From the NCBI GenBank assembly GCA_973895155.1, contig OZ316891.1, positions 6,014,001 to 6,078,000 of the forward strand: a stretch of DNA of 64,000 nt. Direction: 5' to 3'. Numbering within the stretch: position 1 is the first letter of the stretch; every line of letters begins with the position of its first letter. The notes beneath the pieces are model-generated. The model worked only from the letters and a program-made list of their open reading frames with translations. It did not search any database and had not been told where the DNA came from. The DNA is from Marsupella aquatica (taxonomy: Eukaryota > Marchantiophyta). The translations under genes were made by a program, and so were the position numbers. This document shows, one piece after another, positions 9,576 to 22,104 of the stretch.

Positions 9576-11379
9576 GCTAGCGACAGTTTGCGAGGAGGGC
9601 AAGTGAGGGCACAGGGAGCAATGGCAAGGGAGGAGACATTTCTTCTTTTATTTTCCCCCCACTCCTTCCCCCATTTTCGTTCCTCCCCTCCCCACGTTGG
9701 GTGTCATGGTGGACTGCAGATCCAGGAGTACAGTGATGCGGGGACCACAGACGGGACCGAGGGTAGGCTTTCAATAAACCCCAAGATCACAGAAAAAGGT
9801 TTCATGAAACAAATGACCAGTATTTTATCCCGCCCTGCTTTACTTTTAATTTGCAAACAGGTCACATGATCGAAGATTTGACAGTAATCATGTATTTTCT
9901 TCTGGAAAATAAATTTTAATTAGTTGGTCTCTAAATATATTTAAATTGGTAATCATGTATTTTTTAGTGGAAAACATTTTTTAATTAGTTTGTTTTTAAA
10001 GATGTTTATATTGATACCACTGTCATGCGCTTTATAATTTTTATAAATATGTCACTGCTTTATACAAAGAAGACACGTTCAACAAAATAAACATGGTGAA
10101 AATGTATGAAAACTATAATAGACTAGCCTGATTGTATATATCACACACGCACAAAGGTTGAAAAACGCCAAATTGGAAGACCAAAAAAACCTTGTAAACT
10201 CTTGTTCATTTTTGCCTCCATTCCTTCTTTTTTTCACCTGTACTTCTATTTTGTCTTTATTGAGACTGAGTCAATGTTAGTTTTGTCATAATATAAAGTC
10301 ACTGTAAGTTTTGTTAAAGTTTGAAGGAATGTCAATTTTGTTAACGTTTGCTCTCATTCCTTTTTGTGGTCCCACCTTCACTTTTCATTTTTTCCTTATT
10401 GAGAGTTACTAAGCTAGGGGCTTCACTATAGACAATAGCACTTGAAAATAAATTTGAATTGCGGTTAATAAGTAATACTAGCCCCAACTACCCTTCTTTG
10501 AAGGAGAGGAGAGTACAATTAGTTTCGTGGACCCCTTGACTAATTGATAGCCTAGTTATCACAAACAGTTTTCAAAATCAGGCCTTTTTGGTACATGCTA
10601 CCAAATTCTCAAGCTAGCTACGAGAATCAAAATTCAATTTGTGACATTTGTAATTAGATGAATGTCTGATTAAATGAATTGTTTCAGTTCGTTGAGTGTT
10701 CAAGTTCGGACCATGGCTAGCAGTTTACCTTAATTGCAAAGGGCCGAAAATCTTACTCCAAGTGCCAATTACCCTTTGACAAGGAAATTATCAAGTCAGT
10801 TATTAGTCATTATTTATTATATGAAAAACATTTTTTATAAATCTTTGAATTTAAGTTTTAAAATTGGAAATGTAACTAAAACGGTTACATAGTGACAATT
10901 TTAACCCTCTTGCTATTTACATTTTTAATTTTTAACTTTTCTTTTTAGGGCATGGCGTCCCAAAATTTACACTCAAATTGACACAAACACGAATGCAAAC
11001 TATAAGTTTGACTCACAAAACTGATAAGTCTTGTTTGTTACGATTGTTGTTGACGTGGCACATGTGGTGCCAGGAATTTTGAAAGGGACCTCTAATGGGG
11101 TCCGTAATAAAATGTGATAGACTATATTCACTATTCACATTCTTGAAATATATTAATAATAAAAAATAACCATTCATTATGTCTATACATCACATATAAT
11201 TGGTGGGATAAAAAATAACCATTCATATGTCTATACATCACATATAATTGGTGGGACCCAAGAGTCACTGTCTAAAGTATTCACTACCTACACCTTGACT
11301 CTAACTTCCCCTTGGCACTTTATAAGTATATACACATCTTCTTTATATGCCCATATGCTTTGGTGGGGTTCTAGAGTCA
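9576..11379. repeat. Intergenic with dispersed AT-rich element (about 10480-11110)
   Basis: No gene is supported. From ACTAGCCCCAACTACCC (about 10486) to GACCTCTAATGGGGTCCGTA (about 11105) the sequence matches a second copy at about 15593-16460; part of it recurs at about 63230-63425 and an inverted end lies near 3870-3900. The best-conserved part is about 10787-11105. A 50-bp unit containing AACCATTCATATGTCTATAC and ACATATAATTGGTGGGA is tandemly doubled at about 11163-11262. Confidence 0.6.
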
Positions 11380-11387
11380 CATTCTAG

Positions 11388-12057
11388 CCCGGTTTAACCT
11401 GACGGGCAAGTTGACAGCTTGCCGGGCATGTCAAACTGTCAAATGACGGCTTGAAAATGACCAATTTGACGGATATTCCACAATATTCTCCCGAACTCAC
11501 CCGGACTCCCCCGGACCCTTCCCGGACTCCTCCCGAACTCACCCGGACCCTTCCCGGACTCCCCCAGACCCGAACCCGGACTCCCCCGGACCCCGGTTCG
11601 GGGTGGCAGCCAGCCGGGGCCGGGTCTGGGGTCGGGGCTGGGGGAAGGAGGGCGGGGTTTAGAGTCCCGGACTCCCCCGGACCCGAACCCGGACCCTTCC
11701 CGAACTCCCCCGAACTCCCCCGACCCTCCCCCGAAACTCCCCCGAAACTCCCCCGACCCTCCCCCGAACTCCCCCGAAACTCCCCCGAAACACCCCCGAC
11801 CCTCCCCCGAACTCCCCCGACCTACCCTGAACTCCCGGTCCCCCGAACCTTGCCCAAACTCCCCCGAACCCGGCCCAGACTCCCCCGAACCCGAACTCCC
11901 CCTCGCCTGAACTCCCCCGAACTCCCCCAAACCTCGCCCGAACCCGGCCCGAATGTCTCCCGAACTTGTCCCGGCCCGGACTGCTCCCGAACCCGGGTGC
12001 CGGGTTGCCGATTTGCCGACGATTTTTGGCCAGTTTGACGGGCAAGGTCAAACCGGG
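11388..12057. mobile_element. hAT-like non-autonomous element carrying a C-rich minisatellite
   Basis: The 670-bp segment begins CCCGGTTTAACCTGACGGGC and ends, read in reverse, CCCGGTTTGACCTTGCCCGT, giving terminal inverted repeats of about 15-20 bp with mismatches. It is flanked by a perfect 8-bp duplication CATTCTAG (11380-11387 and 12058-12065), the size made by hAT transposases. The interior (11484-11960) is a very C-rich minisatellite built on CCCCCGAACTC and related words. It gives long open frames on both strands (Pro/Arg/Thr-rich and Gly-rich), which are composition artefacts. No transposase is encoded. Confidence 0.8.
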
Positions 12058-12065
12058 CATTCTAG

Positions 12066-15000
12066 AGACTTCACTCTGGAAGTCTACACCCTGACTCTAG
12101 TCTCACTCTAGAAATCTTTCACTCTAGAAGCTACTTCCTGACTCTAGCTTAACTTCCCCTGGAGCTTTATAAATAAAGGTGCTCTGGAAAATCTTATGCC
12201 AAAATATGTACTCCTAGGCAGTGGTCGCAACCTGACCTCCCAAGATTTAATATTAAAAATAGAATTCAATGTAATTTTGGTGTTTCGCTCCCATTATCAG
12301 TTCACAAGGCCAATCACAGCAAGGTAGCCATACAGTACATGTCAATGCATTGGATTGATAGTGCTGCTCGCCAAGTCCCATTCTGTATCAATATACAGTA
12401 GGCTCTCTCTTCTAAGTGCACATTTCATTCTAAGTGCACATTCCATAAGCATAAAAACTGGTTTAGTGTAGGGCATCCTGTTTTTCCCTTTTATGTTACA
12501 CCAAAATTGCAAAGGCAATTGAGATTGAAGAGACAAAGGCGGGATACGGTAATTATACGATTACATACAAACTAACATGCTAGTGCATTAAAAGAAACAA
12601 AAATGGAGACGGCACATTCACTGAAACCCCCTGCATAATTAATTATACCACCAATCAAATATCTCCCAACGTCCCAAGAAGATCTAGTAAACTCCTCCAA
12701 CAACTAAAGGGCTGCCCTTGAAACTGGCATATTAAGCACACAACTATACCATCGAGTATCCCAGGTCTAGTTGGACTCCCTGGATCTCGTAGACTCCTCC
12801 AATTACTAAATGGCTGCATGAAACTGGCGTATTACACACACAATTATACCATCGAGTATCCCAGGTCTAGTTGGAGTGTTGGACAGTTCAGAGTTGGACT
12901 CAAGGCAATTAAAAGGGCGCTGCGCATTTACTTACTATTCAAGTCCCTCCTCGATCCTTGCATAATCCCCTCTCGGCCTCTCTCTTGCCACCCTTGTCAG
13001 ACCATAGATCGTAGCCCCCTAGTCATGGCCGTTAGGCGGTTAGGGCCAAGGGAATAAAAATTTTAACGTCTCGTTTCTCCTTTATTCAATGCGCAATTGA
13101 AACTTCTACCTGCGAATTTTTGCAACGTTCCAACTACCAAACATGTTATTTTACATCCAACTCCCGAACAAGTTGGATGTAGCCCAGTTTTTTACACTTT
13201 TCTCAGATCATTTTATTAGATTTTCTCATAGTTTTTAATTATTTTGTTACTAAAAATATTTCTATCTTAGATATAATTCACCAATTACAAGTTAGAGTTA
13301 GGGCCTAGGCTTCTAGAGTACATACTCTAAACCTTATTTCCATGGCACACACATGATATGTATCTCAAAAATCATGAATATGTCAAATGAAACCATTTAT
13401 GCTTTTTGTCATGATTTTTATTTACAGTAAAAATAATAAACTTTAAGATCACCATAGACAGTGGATGTGAGAACTCATAAATATGTCAAATGATAAACTT
13501 GTATACTTTTTGTTATGATTTTTATTTACATTAAAAAATTGGCAAAATGTCAAAGCAAAACAAATAATTACAGAGAGAGGCAATGTTTAGAGATAAATTA
13601 AAGAAAATAAAAGCAAAAAGACAAACACAATAGGCAAAGAGGGGGAAACCCAACATACGGAAAGGGAGTTAGAGGAGATCCTATCCAGAGCTCTTAATGG
13701 AATTTTGCAGATCATCAAGGGTCAACAATAAAAACTTCTGTCCAATCCAATGGTTGCCTGAGTTTGAATCCGGCCCAATCTTGCGATTGTACAGATTATG
13801 CCCATAAATGGATGGGATCCCTGATTGTGTGTAGGCTCATGCCCAGCAGAATTTGAGGCGAAGAAAAGATGTCAAGGCAAGGCAAGAATGTCAAAGCAAG
13901 TGAAAACATCAAGGCGGAAGCAAGACAAAGATGTTGAGGCAAGACAACAATGTCGAGGAGGGAAACACTTTTTGTTTTAATGTTCAATTTTTTAAAATAT
14001 TTGATAAATAGGTATTTTCATGCACAAAAAACTATAAGTTTTCCATCACGGAAAAGCTCTTGGCCGGCAAAAATATTATCCCCTCTATCCTTTTCTTGTT
14101 TTGTAGTTTTTCCATGTCCTCAACTTTATTTTACTTTTTTTCCCTTTATCTTAGTAAATCAACCCTCTCCCCTCTCCCTCATTGTGGCTTTTCCTCTTTA
14201 TCTTAGGAAACCAACCCTCTCCCCTCCTTGTGGTTTTAAGTCTCCAGGGTATCATGGGAGACTAATACATAATCATACTCTATGCAAAATCCAAAAAATT
14301 TGACATGCCCCAAAAGTCTATGGTTGGGATGTGTGTAATTGGGATGTGTGTAATTCAATAAAAAAGAAAGACACATTTTAGATGATGTCACATGAAAATG
14401 TACATAATAATCATCTCATGTACTCTCTATTTGAGAAGTATATCATTTGACACTCCTAGTCATTCAATCCAAGAGTACACAAGAAATTAAAAACAATCTC
14501 ATGGCTTAGGTTGATTCCCTCCATTTTCAATTTTGTAAGCACACAAAAGTACTTTTTGGTCACATTGCATATTGTAGAAATAAATTATTAAAATAATTTT
14601 TTATATGACAATTTTTTATCATTTCATATTTTCAAAGAATATAAATAAAATAAATATTTTAGTGACATTCTATTCACATTTTTGAACTAGTAGTCTAGGC
14701 TAGTTTTATTGAATTTTCTTTCATAGTTCTTAAGTAATTTGTTACTAAACATATTCTAATTCACAATTTTATTTTCTATGTGATTATACATACTAATTTA
14801 ATTATCCATTCTTCGAACATAAATAAATATGAAAACAAAAACATATTGTAAAACAAAGATACTCTTGTTCATCTTGACTCTTTTTCCTTAAAGCATCACT
14901 TCTATTTTGTCTTTAGTGAGAGCCACTTTTAGTTTGTTAACCTTAGTTTGCTCCTATTTATTTTGGTTTCATCAACACCTTTCAGTTTTGTTCTATTGAG

Positions 15001-16890
15001 AGTTACAGTCTAGATGGGATTGTCAATGTACTTTGGCAGATGTTGTGGTAGCAAATTAACCCTTTGCGTCAAGACGTCATTGGAATAGCGGCGACAACGA
15101 CATGGGCAGCGACATCCCGGGCGGCCTCGACAAAGGAGGCAAAATATGCTGCTCAAACTTTATCTCATACCTTCCTCACCCTCGCTATTGAGATGTTTCG
15201 GCTTCTTTGACAAGTTGCTTGTGATATTCATGGACAGATGGGTTTCTCCGGACCCTTACTATCCATCTTGATCATGCACTTTTGTCAGCATAGTTCAGTG
15301 CCCTTGCAGCGCGCCCAAGCTTGAATCATTTATCTTGATCCCTTAGAGTGAGCACCACTATGCCCCCAAAAATGCTAGACCCCTAGAGTACATTCTTATC
15401 CCACTTGTTGATTTGGTTAGGACATTGAATGTCGCCTATTAGCCCTTGTCCCATTTCCAATGTAGACACTAGTCCTTGAGTTTACATACACTCATGTAGT
15501 GTTTGACACTTTTCTCTTTTTCTTAGTCTTTTTTAGGTTTACACTTGCTTCTCTTTTTCCTTGTCAGGTTTCAAGATGACTTTCAAAAGTACTACCCTCT
15601 ATAACCCGTTCTTTGAACGTGAATTAGTTCATGGACCCCTTGGCTAATAAAATCAGGGGAAGAGTCAATCTGAGCCGTCTCCATTTCTTATCTCCGGAAA
15701 TCTCGTCCGTCCATCATAATGGCCAATCTATGGCTCAAAAGAAAGATCTCAAATAGATCTATGGATGGGTTCTGTCCGTTTTGCAAATGGGTTAATATTT
15801 TTCAAATGAAAAATTAAACAAATCCAAGCCTTCCTAGCCATCGATTTTGTTGATTTTACGATCTTTGCCGTCCATTTTGTAATGCCTCTAGAATCTTATT
15901 CATCTATGTTAGAAGGCGATCTAGGGTGCAAAAATAAGATCTCAATGAGATCTACGACTGGGTATTTTTTGTTTTGAGAATGAGTAAATAGTTTTGAGTA
16001 TAAAATTTGATGAACTTTCAAGATTCCAGCCATTGCTCCTCCCCGATCCTGGGTTTCTATGTGTTCTTCCCAGCATTAATGGCCGTACAATACGAGAGGT
16101 CCTTACATATCGGGAGTTGCGGTTTAACAAGAAAGTTATCAAGTTAGTTATTAGTCATTATTTATTATATGAAAAATACTTTTTATAAATGTTTGAATTT
16201 AAGTTTTAAAATTGGAAATGTAACTAAAACGGTTATATAGTGACAGTTTTAACCGTCTTGCTCTTTGCATTTTCAATATTTTTACTTTTCTTTTTATGAC
16301 ACGGCGTCCCAAAATTTACACCCAAATTGACACGAACACGAATAAAACTATAAGTTTGATTCACAAAACCGACGAGTCTTGTTTGTTGTCATTGTTGTTG
16401 ACGTGGCACACTGTGGTGCCAGGAATTTTGGAAGGGACCTCTAGTGGGGTCCGTAATGACGGAGAAGATAATGAAAGTGTTATCAAAAACTTCTCTATTC
16501 ATATTCTGTGAAGGTTATGATAAAAAAATTCATCATTTTAATAATCATATATATAATATACCATTTTTTTCTATGCACATCTATCTTTGTATGCACATAT
16601 GTTGTGGTGGGCTATGCTTAATTTTTTAATATAAATATTTAAAAATTATCAAAAAAACACATAATCATAAAAAAACTTGCAAGTACCATATAACATATAC
16701 ATAGTCATGAGTTCATCCCATACATATGTTCCATTTGACATACATGTAATATATACCATTTGACATACATGTAATATATACCATTTGACATACATCTTAG
16801 TCATGAGTGGAGTCATAATCATGGACTTAGTGTCTAGAGCTTCACTCTAGACCTAGGCCCTAGACCTATGCCCTTAGAAGTTCGGACCTA
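12066..16890. other. Long intergenic stretch with several local repeats
   Basis: No gene is supported over 4.8 kb. It holds: 12292-12400, collinear with 35597-35710 (block A/B duplication); 12667-12876, a two-copy ~110-bp tandem repeat sharing ACCATCGAGTATCCCAGGTC; 13377-13560, a two-copy ~110-bp AT-rich repeat sharing ATGATTTTTATTTACA; 13858-13955, degenerate AAGATGTCAAGGCAAG units like those at 61717-62540; about 15593-16460, the second copy of the element at 10480; and 16731-16797, a 25-bp unit CCATTTGACATACATGTAAT in three copies. Confidence 0.6.
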
Positions 16891-17757
16891 GGCCCTATGC
16901 CCTTAGAAGTTCAGTTCGCGGGTAAGAAGATGTGAGGAGGAAGGTTTGGAACAAATCTGGCCTCAATTCAATTGCATATCCAAAGGTGGAGCTAAAGAAA
17001 ACTCCTGGGACGTCATACCAAACCAGCAATCCTGTAGACCGACCCAGATTCAACCGAAACCTTACCCGCCTGACTGAGCTCGTCCAGTACACTTGAAACG
17101 ACTTCCTCACAGATATATTTTCCCCTCAGCAATTCACGTCTCAGCTGCAATGCCGTTACGGCACAACAGTGAGCTCGGTTCCTTCCCCTCCAGTGAATGC
17201 AACTCGAAAGGGCACTTTTTAGCTGGAAAGGGCTTGAGATCTGTGAACTGAAGGTAACGAAGTTAACACGGGCGTACAATACGTTTCAGAAACGAATTCT
17301 TGGCACGAAGTTTTGCACCTGGCCAGTATTTTCACGTGGACAAAGGTAAGATTGATCCCTGATTACCCATCAGTTCGCGAGATTTCCAACCAGATGATCA
17401 ATCAGAGCATTCCAAGAACGTTCAATGTCCTCTATTCCGATATCTTAGCTTGTCCACAGTAAAAGCAAGAGTTATCCACTAGCTAGAGTTTCTGTCCGTG
17501 GCATTCAGAATCGGCTGACAGTAGGTCCGGACAGCCATGAATAAGCGTTAGCATCAACTCTCGGGGATGTTTAACAACAGTGATAGGAAACTAGTGGAGC
17601 TCAATAACTCGGAGGGGATAGACTATAGGCTATGTTATTATCTCTTAAAAGTTTGTATTCTCATGTCTGCTCCAGAAGTCGTACAGATTAGTTCAAAGCG
17701 GGATTCAAAACATCAACCAATCGACCAATCGAGCTTTTGCAAAACAATATTATCAAT
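16891..17757 (+). promoter_or_regulatory. Upstream region of Hsp70-like copy A, with probable 5'-UTR splice donor and partial heat-shock-element-like motif
   Basis: The stretch is collinear with 38391-39113 upstream of copy B. Conserved points include a good splice donor AAAG|GTAAGATTGAT (GT at 17346; 38698 in B) and a matching CTCCAG| acceptor candidate near 17674, suggesting an intron in the 5' untranslated region. A partial heat-shock-element-like cluster TTCCAAGAACGTTC (17410-17423; 38766-38779 in B) is also kept, but one spacing is three bases rather than two, and it would lie inside that intron. Confidence 0.4.
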
Positions 17758-19788
17758 ATGTCGCAGCGCAAGCAACGAAAATCCGTTTTGCCTGCCAAAT
17801 TCGCGGATCCACCAGATCGTCAATCTGGTCGTCCAGTGAGGCAAAAACGAACAGGGAACGAAACCAAGAACGCATCAGTTTTGCCATCTGCGAAGAAGCC
17901 CAAATCGAAGGCGAATCAAAGGGTGGAGGGGGCTGCGAAGAAGCCTAAATCAAAGGCGAATCAAGGCCCGCAGGGGGCTGCTAAATTCGTCGTCGGTATC
18001 GACTTTGGTACAACTTTTTCAGGATTTGCTTATGCGTCGATGGATGACCCGGGGAACGTTTACACATATGAAAATTGGCCCAAGAAAAAACAAGCTGGGG
18101 CTTCCAGATATGGGAAAACGCAGACGAGTCTTCGGTATCTGCCTGGGATATCTGTCGGCACTTTCGAACTCCAAGACTGGGGCTGGCCAGCGTTTGTAAA
18201 TCACTGTGACGAATTGCAGCAGAAACAAGCCAATACGGTAACGAACTCCCGCAGCGTTTGGAAGCAATCTGTCGACCATCATCCAAGTCTCTTCTTCACA
18301 AATTTCAAGTTATATCTGGCTGATGGCGCCCGGGATGGCTCCAGTTCACATTATTCTGACCAATACAAGCAAGAAAGGCCACCAGAGGGGCTTTCTGTTG
18401 AACAACTCATAGCCGATTATTTGAGGGCGCTATCTACGTTCGCAATGGAAGAGCTGAAGAAAAGGTATGGCAGCTTCATCCGGAAAACGGACGTCAAGTG
18501 GTGCTTGACAGTTCCTACAATCTGGACCGATTCCGCAAAGCACACCATGAGAATCTGCGCTGAGATGGCTGGCCTAGTCCATGGCCCTCACTGTCAGGAT
18601 GAGGATGCCAGCTCGGAAGAGAATTTTGCAATTGTGTTGGAGCCAGAAGCCGCTAGTGTTTACTGCCTCCAGAAGGTGAAAAACTCCCATGATCTAAAAG
18701 TTGGGAGCAAGGTACTGGTGGTGGATGCAGGAGGCGGAACGGTAGACTTGGTTGTGCACGAGATAGTGGATGATGACTGTTTGAAAGTGAAAGAAGTAAC
18801 GTCCAGTACAGGAGATCTGTGTGGAGGTACTTTTGTTGACATGGCATTCAAAAATCATCTGGCTAAGACAATTGGTTGTTTCGAAAAATTCAGTACAGAG
18901 CACCCGTACACTACCCTCGATATCTTGGACAAATGCAACGGCTTCAAATGTAGCTTTGGTAGGTACAGCCGACAGCTCCACGTCCTGGACCTTCCTGCAA
19001 AGCTTTCTAAGTCCTGGGAGGAAAATGAGAGGACAACCGGGTCATGGAGCGAAGACCGTCGATACGAAGAAGTTGTAATCACGGGGGAAGAGATGACCAG
19101 TATGTTTGATGGACAGGTCAAGAAAATACTCAAACTTATGAACGATCAACTAATGCTCGTTCCAAAGATCGAAGCCATTTTTGTTGTTGATGGGTTCAGT
19201 AACTCCTTTTATCTCATGGAGAGAATTCGTGCCGAATTTGCCCATGCAGTGAAAAATATCACCAGTCCAACTGACCCTGAATATGCGGTATGTAAAGGGG
19301 CAGTGCTGATGGGAACCGTCGGTGTTGACATAATGATGTCAAGAAAGTCGAAGAAAACTTATGGGGTAAGTATGTTCCGTCCATTCACTAAAGGTGATCC
19401 TCCGGGCTGTAAAGTGAGTGCTGATAATGGAAAGCATCTCTGTAAAGACGCATTCGATATTTTCGCTCGGATAGGAGACGACGTCCCTGTGAATTACTGT
19501 GTGCGCCGACAATATGGGCCGTTTAGCAAAGGTCACTCCGATATTGTGTTCACCATGTTTTCAACGACTGATCCGAAGCCCAGATTCGTCACAGACAATG
19601 GAGTGAAGAAAATAGGTACTTGGACATACCAACTTCCTCTCGAAGCCCAAAAGATGAAAAATGATCCATCGGTCGCGGTCGAAATGTATTTTGGAAGATC
19701 TCATATCGAGATGTCGGCAGAACCGTTAAATTTTGTTGGAGGGAAAGAGTCCATGTTCTCAGTGTCGTTTGACTCGAAGCTTAACTAG
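17758..19788 (+). CDS. HSPA12-type Hsp70-like ATPase, copy A
   Basis: The 676-residue frame is intact; ATG 17758 is the first Met, and seven codons of open frame before it start at TTG. Residues 1-75 are basic, with a doubled KKPKSKANQ motif that could act as a nuclear signal. The actin/Hsp70-fold core follows: VVGIDFGTTFSGFAYA (phosphate 1, about 78-93), EPEAAS (295-300), VVDAGGGTVDLVV (phosphate 2, 321-333) and VVDGFSNS (adenosine motif, 476-483). The last position is odd: Asp478 replaces the Gly present in copies B and C (GAT for GGT), in a loop contacting the nucleotide. The C-terminal 140 residues are HSPA12-like; there is no classical peptide-binding beta-sandwich and no EEVD tail. Substrate and partners are unknown. 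It diverges from the GIL1-like gene at 6733-8361. Confidence 0.88.
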   Translation: MSQRKQRKSVLPAKFADPPDRQSGRPVRQKRTGNETKNASVLPSAKKPKSKANQRVEGAAKKPKSKANQGPQGAAKFVVGIDFGTTFSGFAYASMDDPGNVYTYENWPKKKQAGASRYGKTQTSLRYLPGISVGTFELQDWGWPAFVNHCDELQQKQANTVTNSRSVWKQSVDHHPSLFFTNFKLYLADGARDGSSSHYSDQYKQERPPEGLSVEQLIADYLRALSTFAMEELKKRYGSFIRKTDVKWCLTVPTIWTDSAKHTMRICAEMAGLVHGPHCQDEDASSEENFAIVLEPEAASVYCLQKVKNSHDLKVGSKVLVVDAGGGTVDLVVHEIVDDDCLKVKEVTSSTGDLCGGTFVDMAFKNHLAKTIGCFEKFSTEHPYTTLDILDKCNGFKCSFGRYSRQLHVLDLPAKLSKSWEENERTTGSWSEDRRYEEVVITGEEMTSMFDGQVKKILKLMNDQLMLVPKIEAIFVVDGFSNSFYLMERIRAEFAHAVKNITSPTDPEYAVCKGAVLMGTVGVDIMMSRKSKKTYGVSMFRPFTKGDPPGCKVSADNGKHLCKDAFDIFARIGDDVPVNYCVRRQYGPFSKGHSDIVFTMFSTTDPKPRFVTDNGVKKIGTWTYQLPLEAQKMKNDPSVAVEMYFGRSHIEMSAEPLNFVGGKESMFSVSFDSKLN

Positions 19789-22104
19789 ACTGTTGTCTCA
19801 TGTTCTCAAACTAGAATCAGTTCCCCATTCAGTTCATGATCAGAAGCTAGCCCATCGTTGGTTCTTATGCCTGGATTTGTGCCAGACCAGGTACGCAGAA
19901 GCAGTAGATAGCTTGAATCGGAGCCAGGTCCTTTGGCTGGATGGTGTACTTTGCTCAGGATTCAATGAAAGAGGAGAGTCGTTATCTTCCTACATGTGCA
20001 GTAGGAGTATAGATGTTGTCACGTTCGTCCCGATCTCATTAAGCACGCCAGTAGTTCCCGTTCAAATCTGAACTGAGATTCACAAGCTGGTATGTACTTA
20101 GATCCTGCCATTGACGACGAATATGGCGATGTCAGCACTTCTGAGCTCCCCGGTTCTGAACTCCGCACTTCAAGCTTCAAGTGGACATTGAGTGGCAGTC
20201 ATGGGAGAAACGAGACTGGCCAAGGGTTGGATGTTCCGATTCCTTTTTGCTCAGCACTCACCGTGTAACCTTGTTGATCATGTCCCAAGAAGGATTAAAG
20301 TTCTGATAGGTGCAAGTGCTGTGAGTTTTACCCTGCTCTCTCAATTCTTCGATTTAGACTTAATCACGGGAATGACATGCCGTTGATCTAATCATTTTCT
20401 TGAGCTATATGTGTACCTTTATCGTGAACATTGTACTCAAATGAGACGTTTGTAGTCCAATGGGTCTTGTTGAAATCTCAGAAACTCTGTTCGGGTATTT
20501 CCGGGAAACAAAAGAAGAATGTATACACAAACTTTTTACAAACAGAGTACAAAAGAAAAAACAAAAGAGGTCCAAGTGGGCGAAACCAAATGCAAAAAAA
20601 ATGAGAAAAAGAAAACTCTAAGAACCAAGAAAGGGGAACTAAAAAGGGGAACTAAAAAGACCCCAAATGGAAGGGGAACTAAAATGACCTCAAATGGGCA
20701 AAACCAAATGCAAAAAAAATGAGAAAAAGAAAACTCTAAGAACCAAGAAAGGGGAACTAGAAAGACCGCAAATGGAAGGGGAACTAAAATGAAGGCAAAT
20801 GGGTCTAGGTTCTTATCATTAGGTTCTTATCATTCCTATCTATTCTGGCTAACAGTTAATGGTCTGTTCTTATCATTCCTAGCTATTCTGGCTAACAGCT
20901 AATGGTCCACATCATTAGTAACAGGTCCTTATCATTCCTAGTTAATTGGGCTAACAGCTAATATTTCACATCATTAGCTGATGCTAATGTACAACCGAAT
21001 CATGATAGACTTTAGATGTTACTAGACACTCATTTATGCCTATGGTGTGGTTAGTTTGTAACATAGAATCATTTTTCTCGTCTTTGGCTATTGTTGGAAA
21101 GGACCCCCCATAATTTATAAATGAATTGTTGCTGTTTACAATATCATTTTAGAATTTTAATTTTACAAATTTTCATTTAAAAATACAAAAAATAGTTTAA
21201 AACATTTATTTTAGTTAATCAATATAATATACACTATTTTTTTCACAGAAATGAGTAAATCTTTAGTCCATTTAGATGGGTCTTTCTGGATGTTCCAATT
21301 TAATGGAAACTACCCCCTTTGAAAAAAATGTAAGAAAGAAAGTGAAAAAACATCTTGACAAGTGGCCAACAAGCTAAAGCTACAATTTGAATAAGAGAAC
21401 AATCCAAAGTCTACTAATGATTTTGTCATCCCCTTGAGCATTCACGTTCTCTCCCCATAATGATTTGTTTTTCAAACATTACCTCTCAGAAATCTCAAGC
21501 GGCTGTGTATGAGTTTTTTGCCTGTGAATGTAAGTAAGAGATGATTGTGGCAGGTTACTTATAGTTTGTGAGCATTCCTCCAGACTCATACATGCCTAGA
21601 TCTCTCAACGCCGCAGGTATTGATAAAACATGCTTGCAAAACCAAGGCAGTATTTCGTTACGTTGAAGCCCATTTCATTTCTGGATACAATGGCAGACGC
21701 CAGAAGTCTGGTTAATCCCAGAATTTAAACGAATCGAACAACTGCAACATAGCATATAGGCATGGACGAAAGCAATTTTATCTGAGTTGGAAAGCTTTAT
21801 AGTTGAGTGGTATGCATAGCAAGCTGAAGAACACCATCGACCAACCATTTGTAGTCTCTTGAGATCAGAAGAATTTATTGAGTAACAAGGCCTTCATTAT
21901 ATATTATTGCAAAGCATTGCAATTCACAAATGTACATACACTATATATGAAGCTGGCAGCAAGTCATACTACGCAACATCAGTGCTGCTAGGTTTCAACA
22001 CCGTCTCCCATGCTTAGTCGACACCTATCAAACCCTAGCCATTTGTGCTCCTACCTAGGTCTATTGCGTCGTCTCGTCTAGCGCTCCTCTCGTCTAGCGG
22101 TCGT
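19789..22104. repeat. Region between Hsp70-like A and secreted-protein A, with tandem repeats
   Basis: No gene is supported. About 20578-20800 contains a two-copy ~117-bp purine-rich repeat (AACCAAATGCAAAAAAAATG and CCAAGAAAGGGGAACT). About 20808-20960 contains three ~50-bp units sharing TTCTTATCATTCCTA and GGCTAACAGCTAATGG. From about 21500 the sequence becomes collinear with 42840-43495, so it is duplicated 3' flanking DNA of the secreted-protein gene. Confidence 0.65.

Noticed and set aside
11439-12060. Proline/arginine-rich and glycine-rich open frames on both strands
   Set aside because: They are produced by the C-rich minisatellite inside a transposable element; all frames are open because of composition.
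17410-17423. Functional heat-shock element upstream of Hsp70-like A
   Set aside because: One spacing is wrong and the site probably lies in a 5'-UTR intron; noted in the upstream-region entry but not called as a site.
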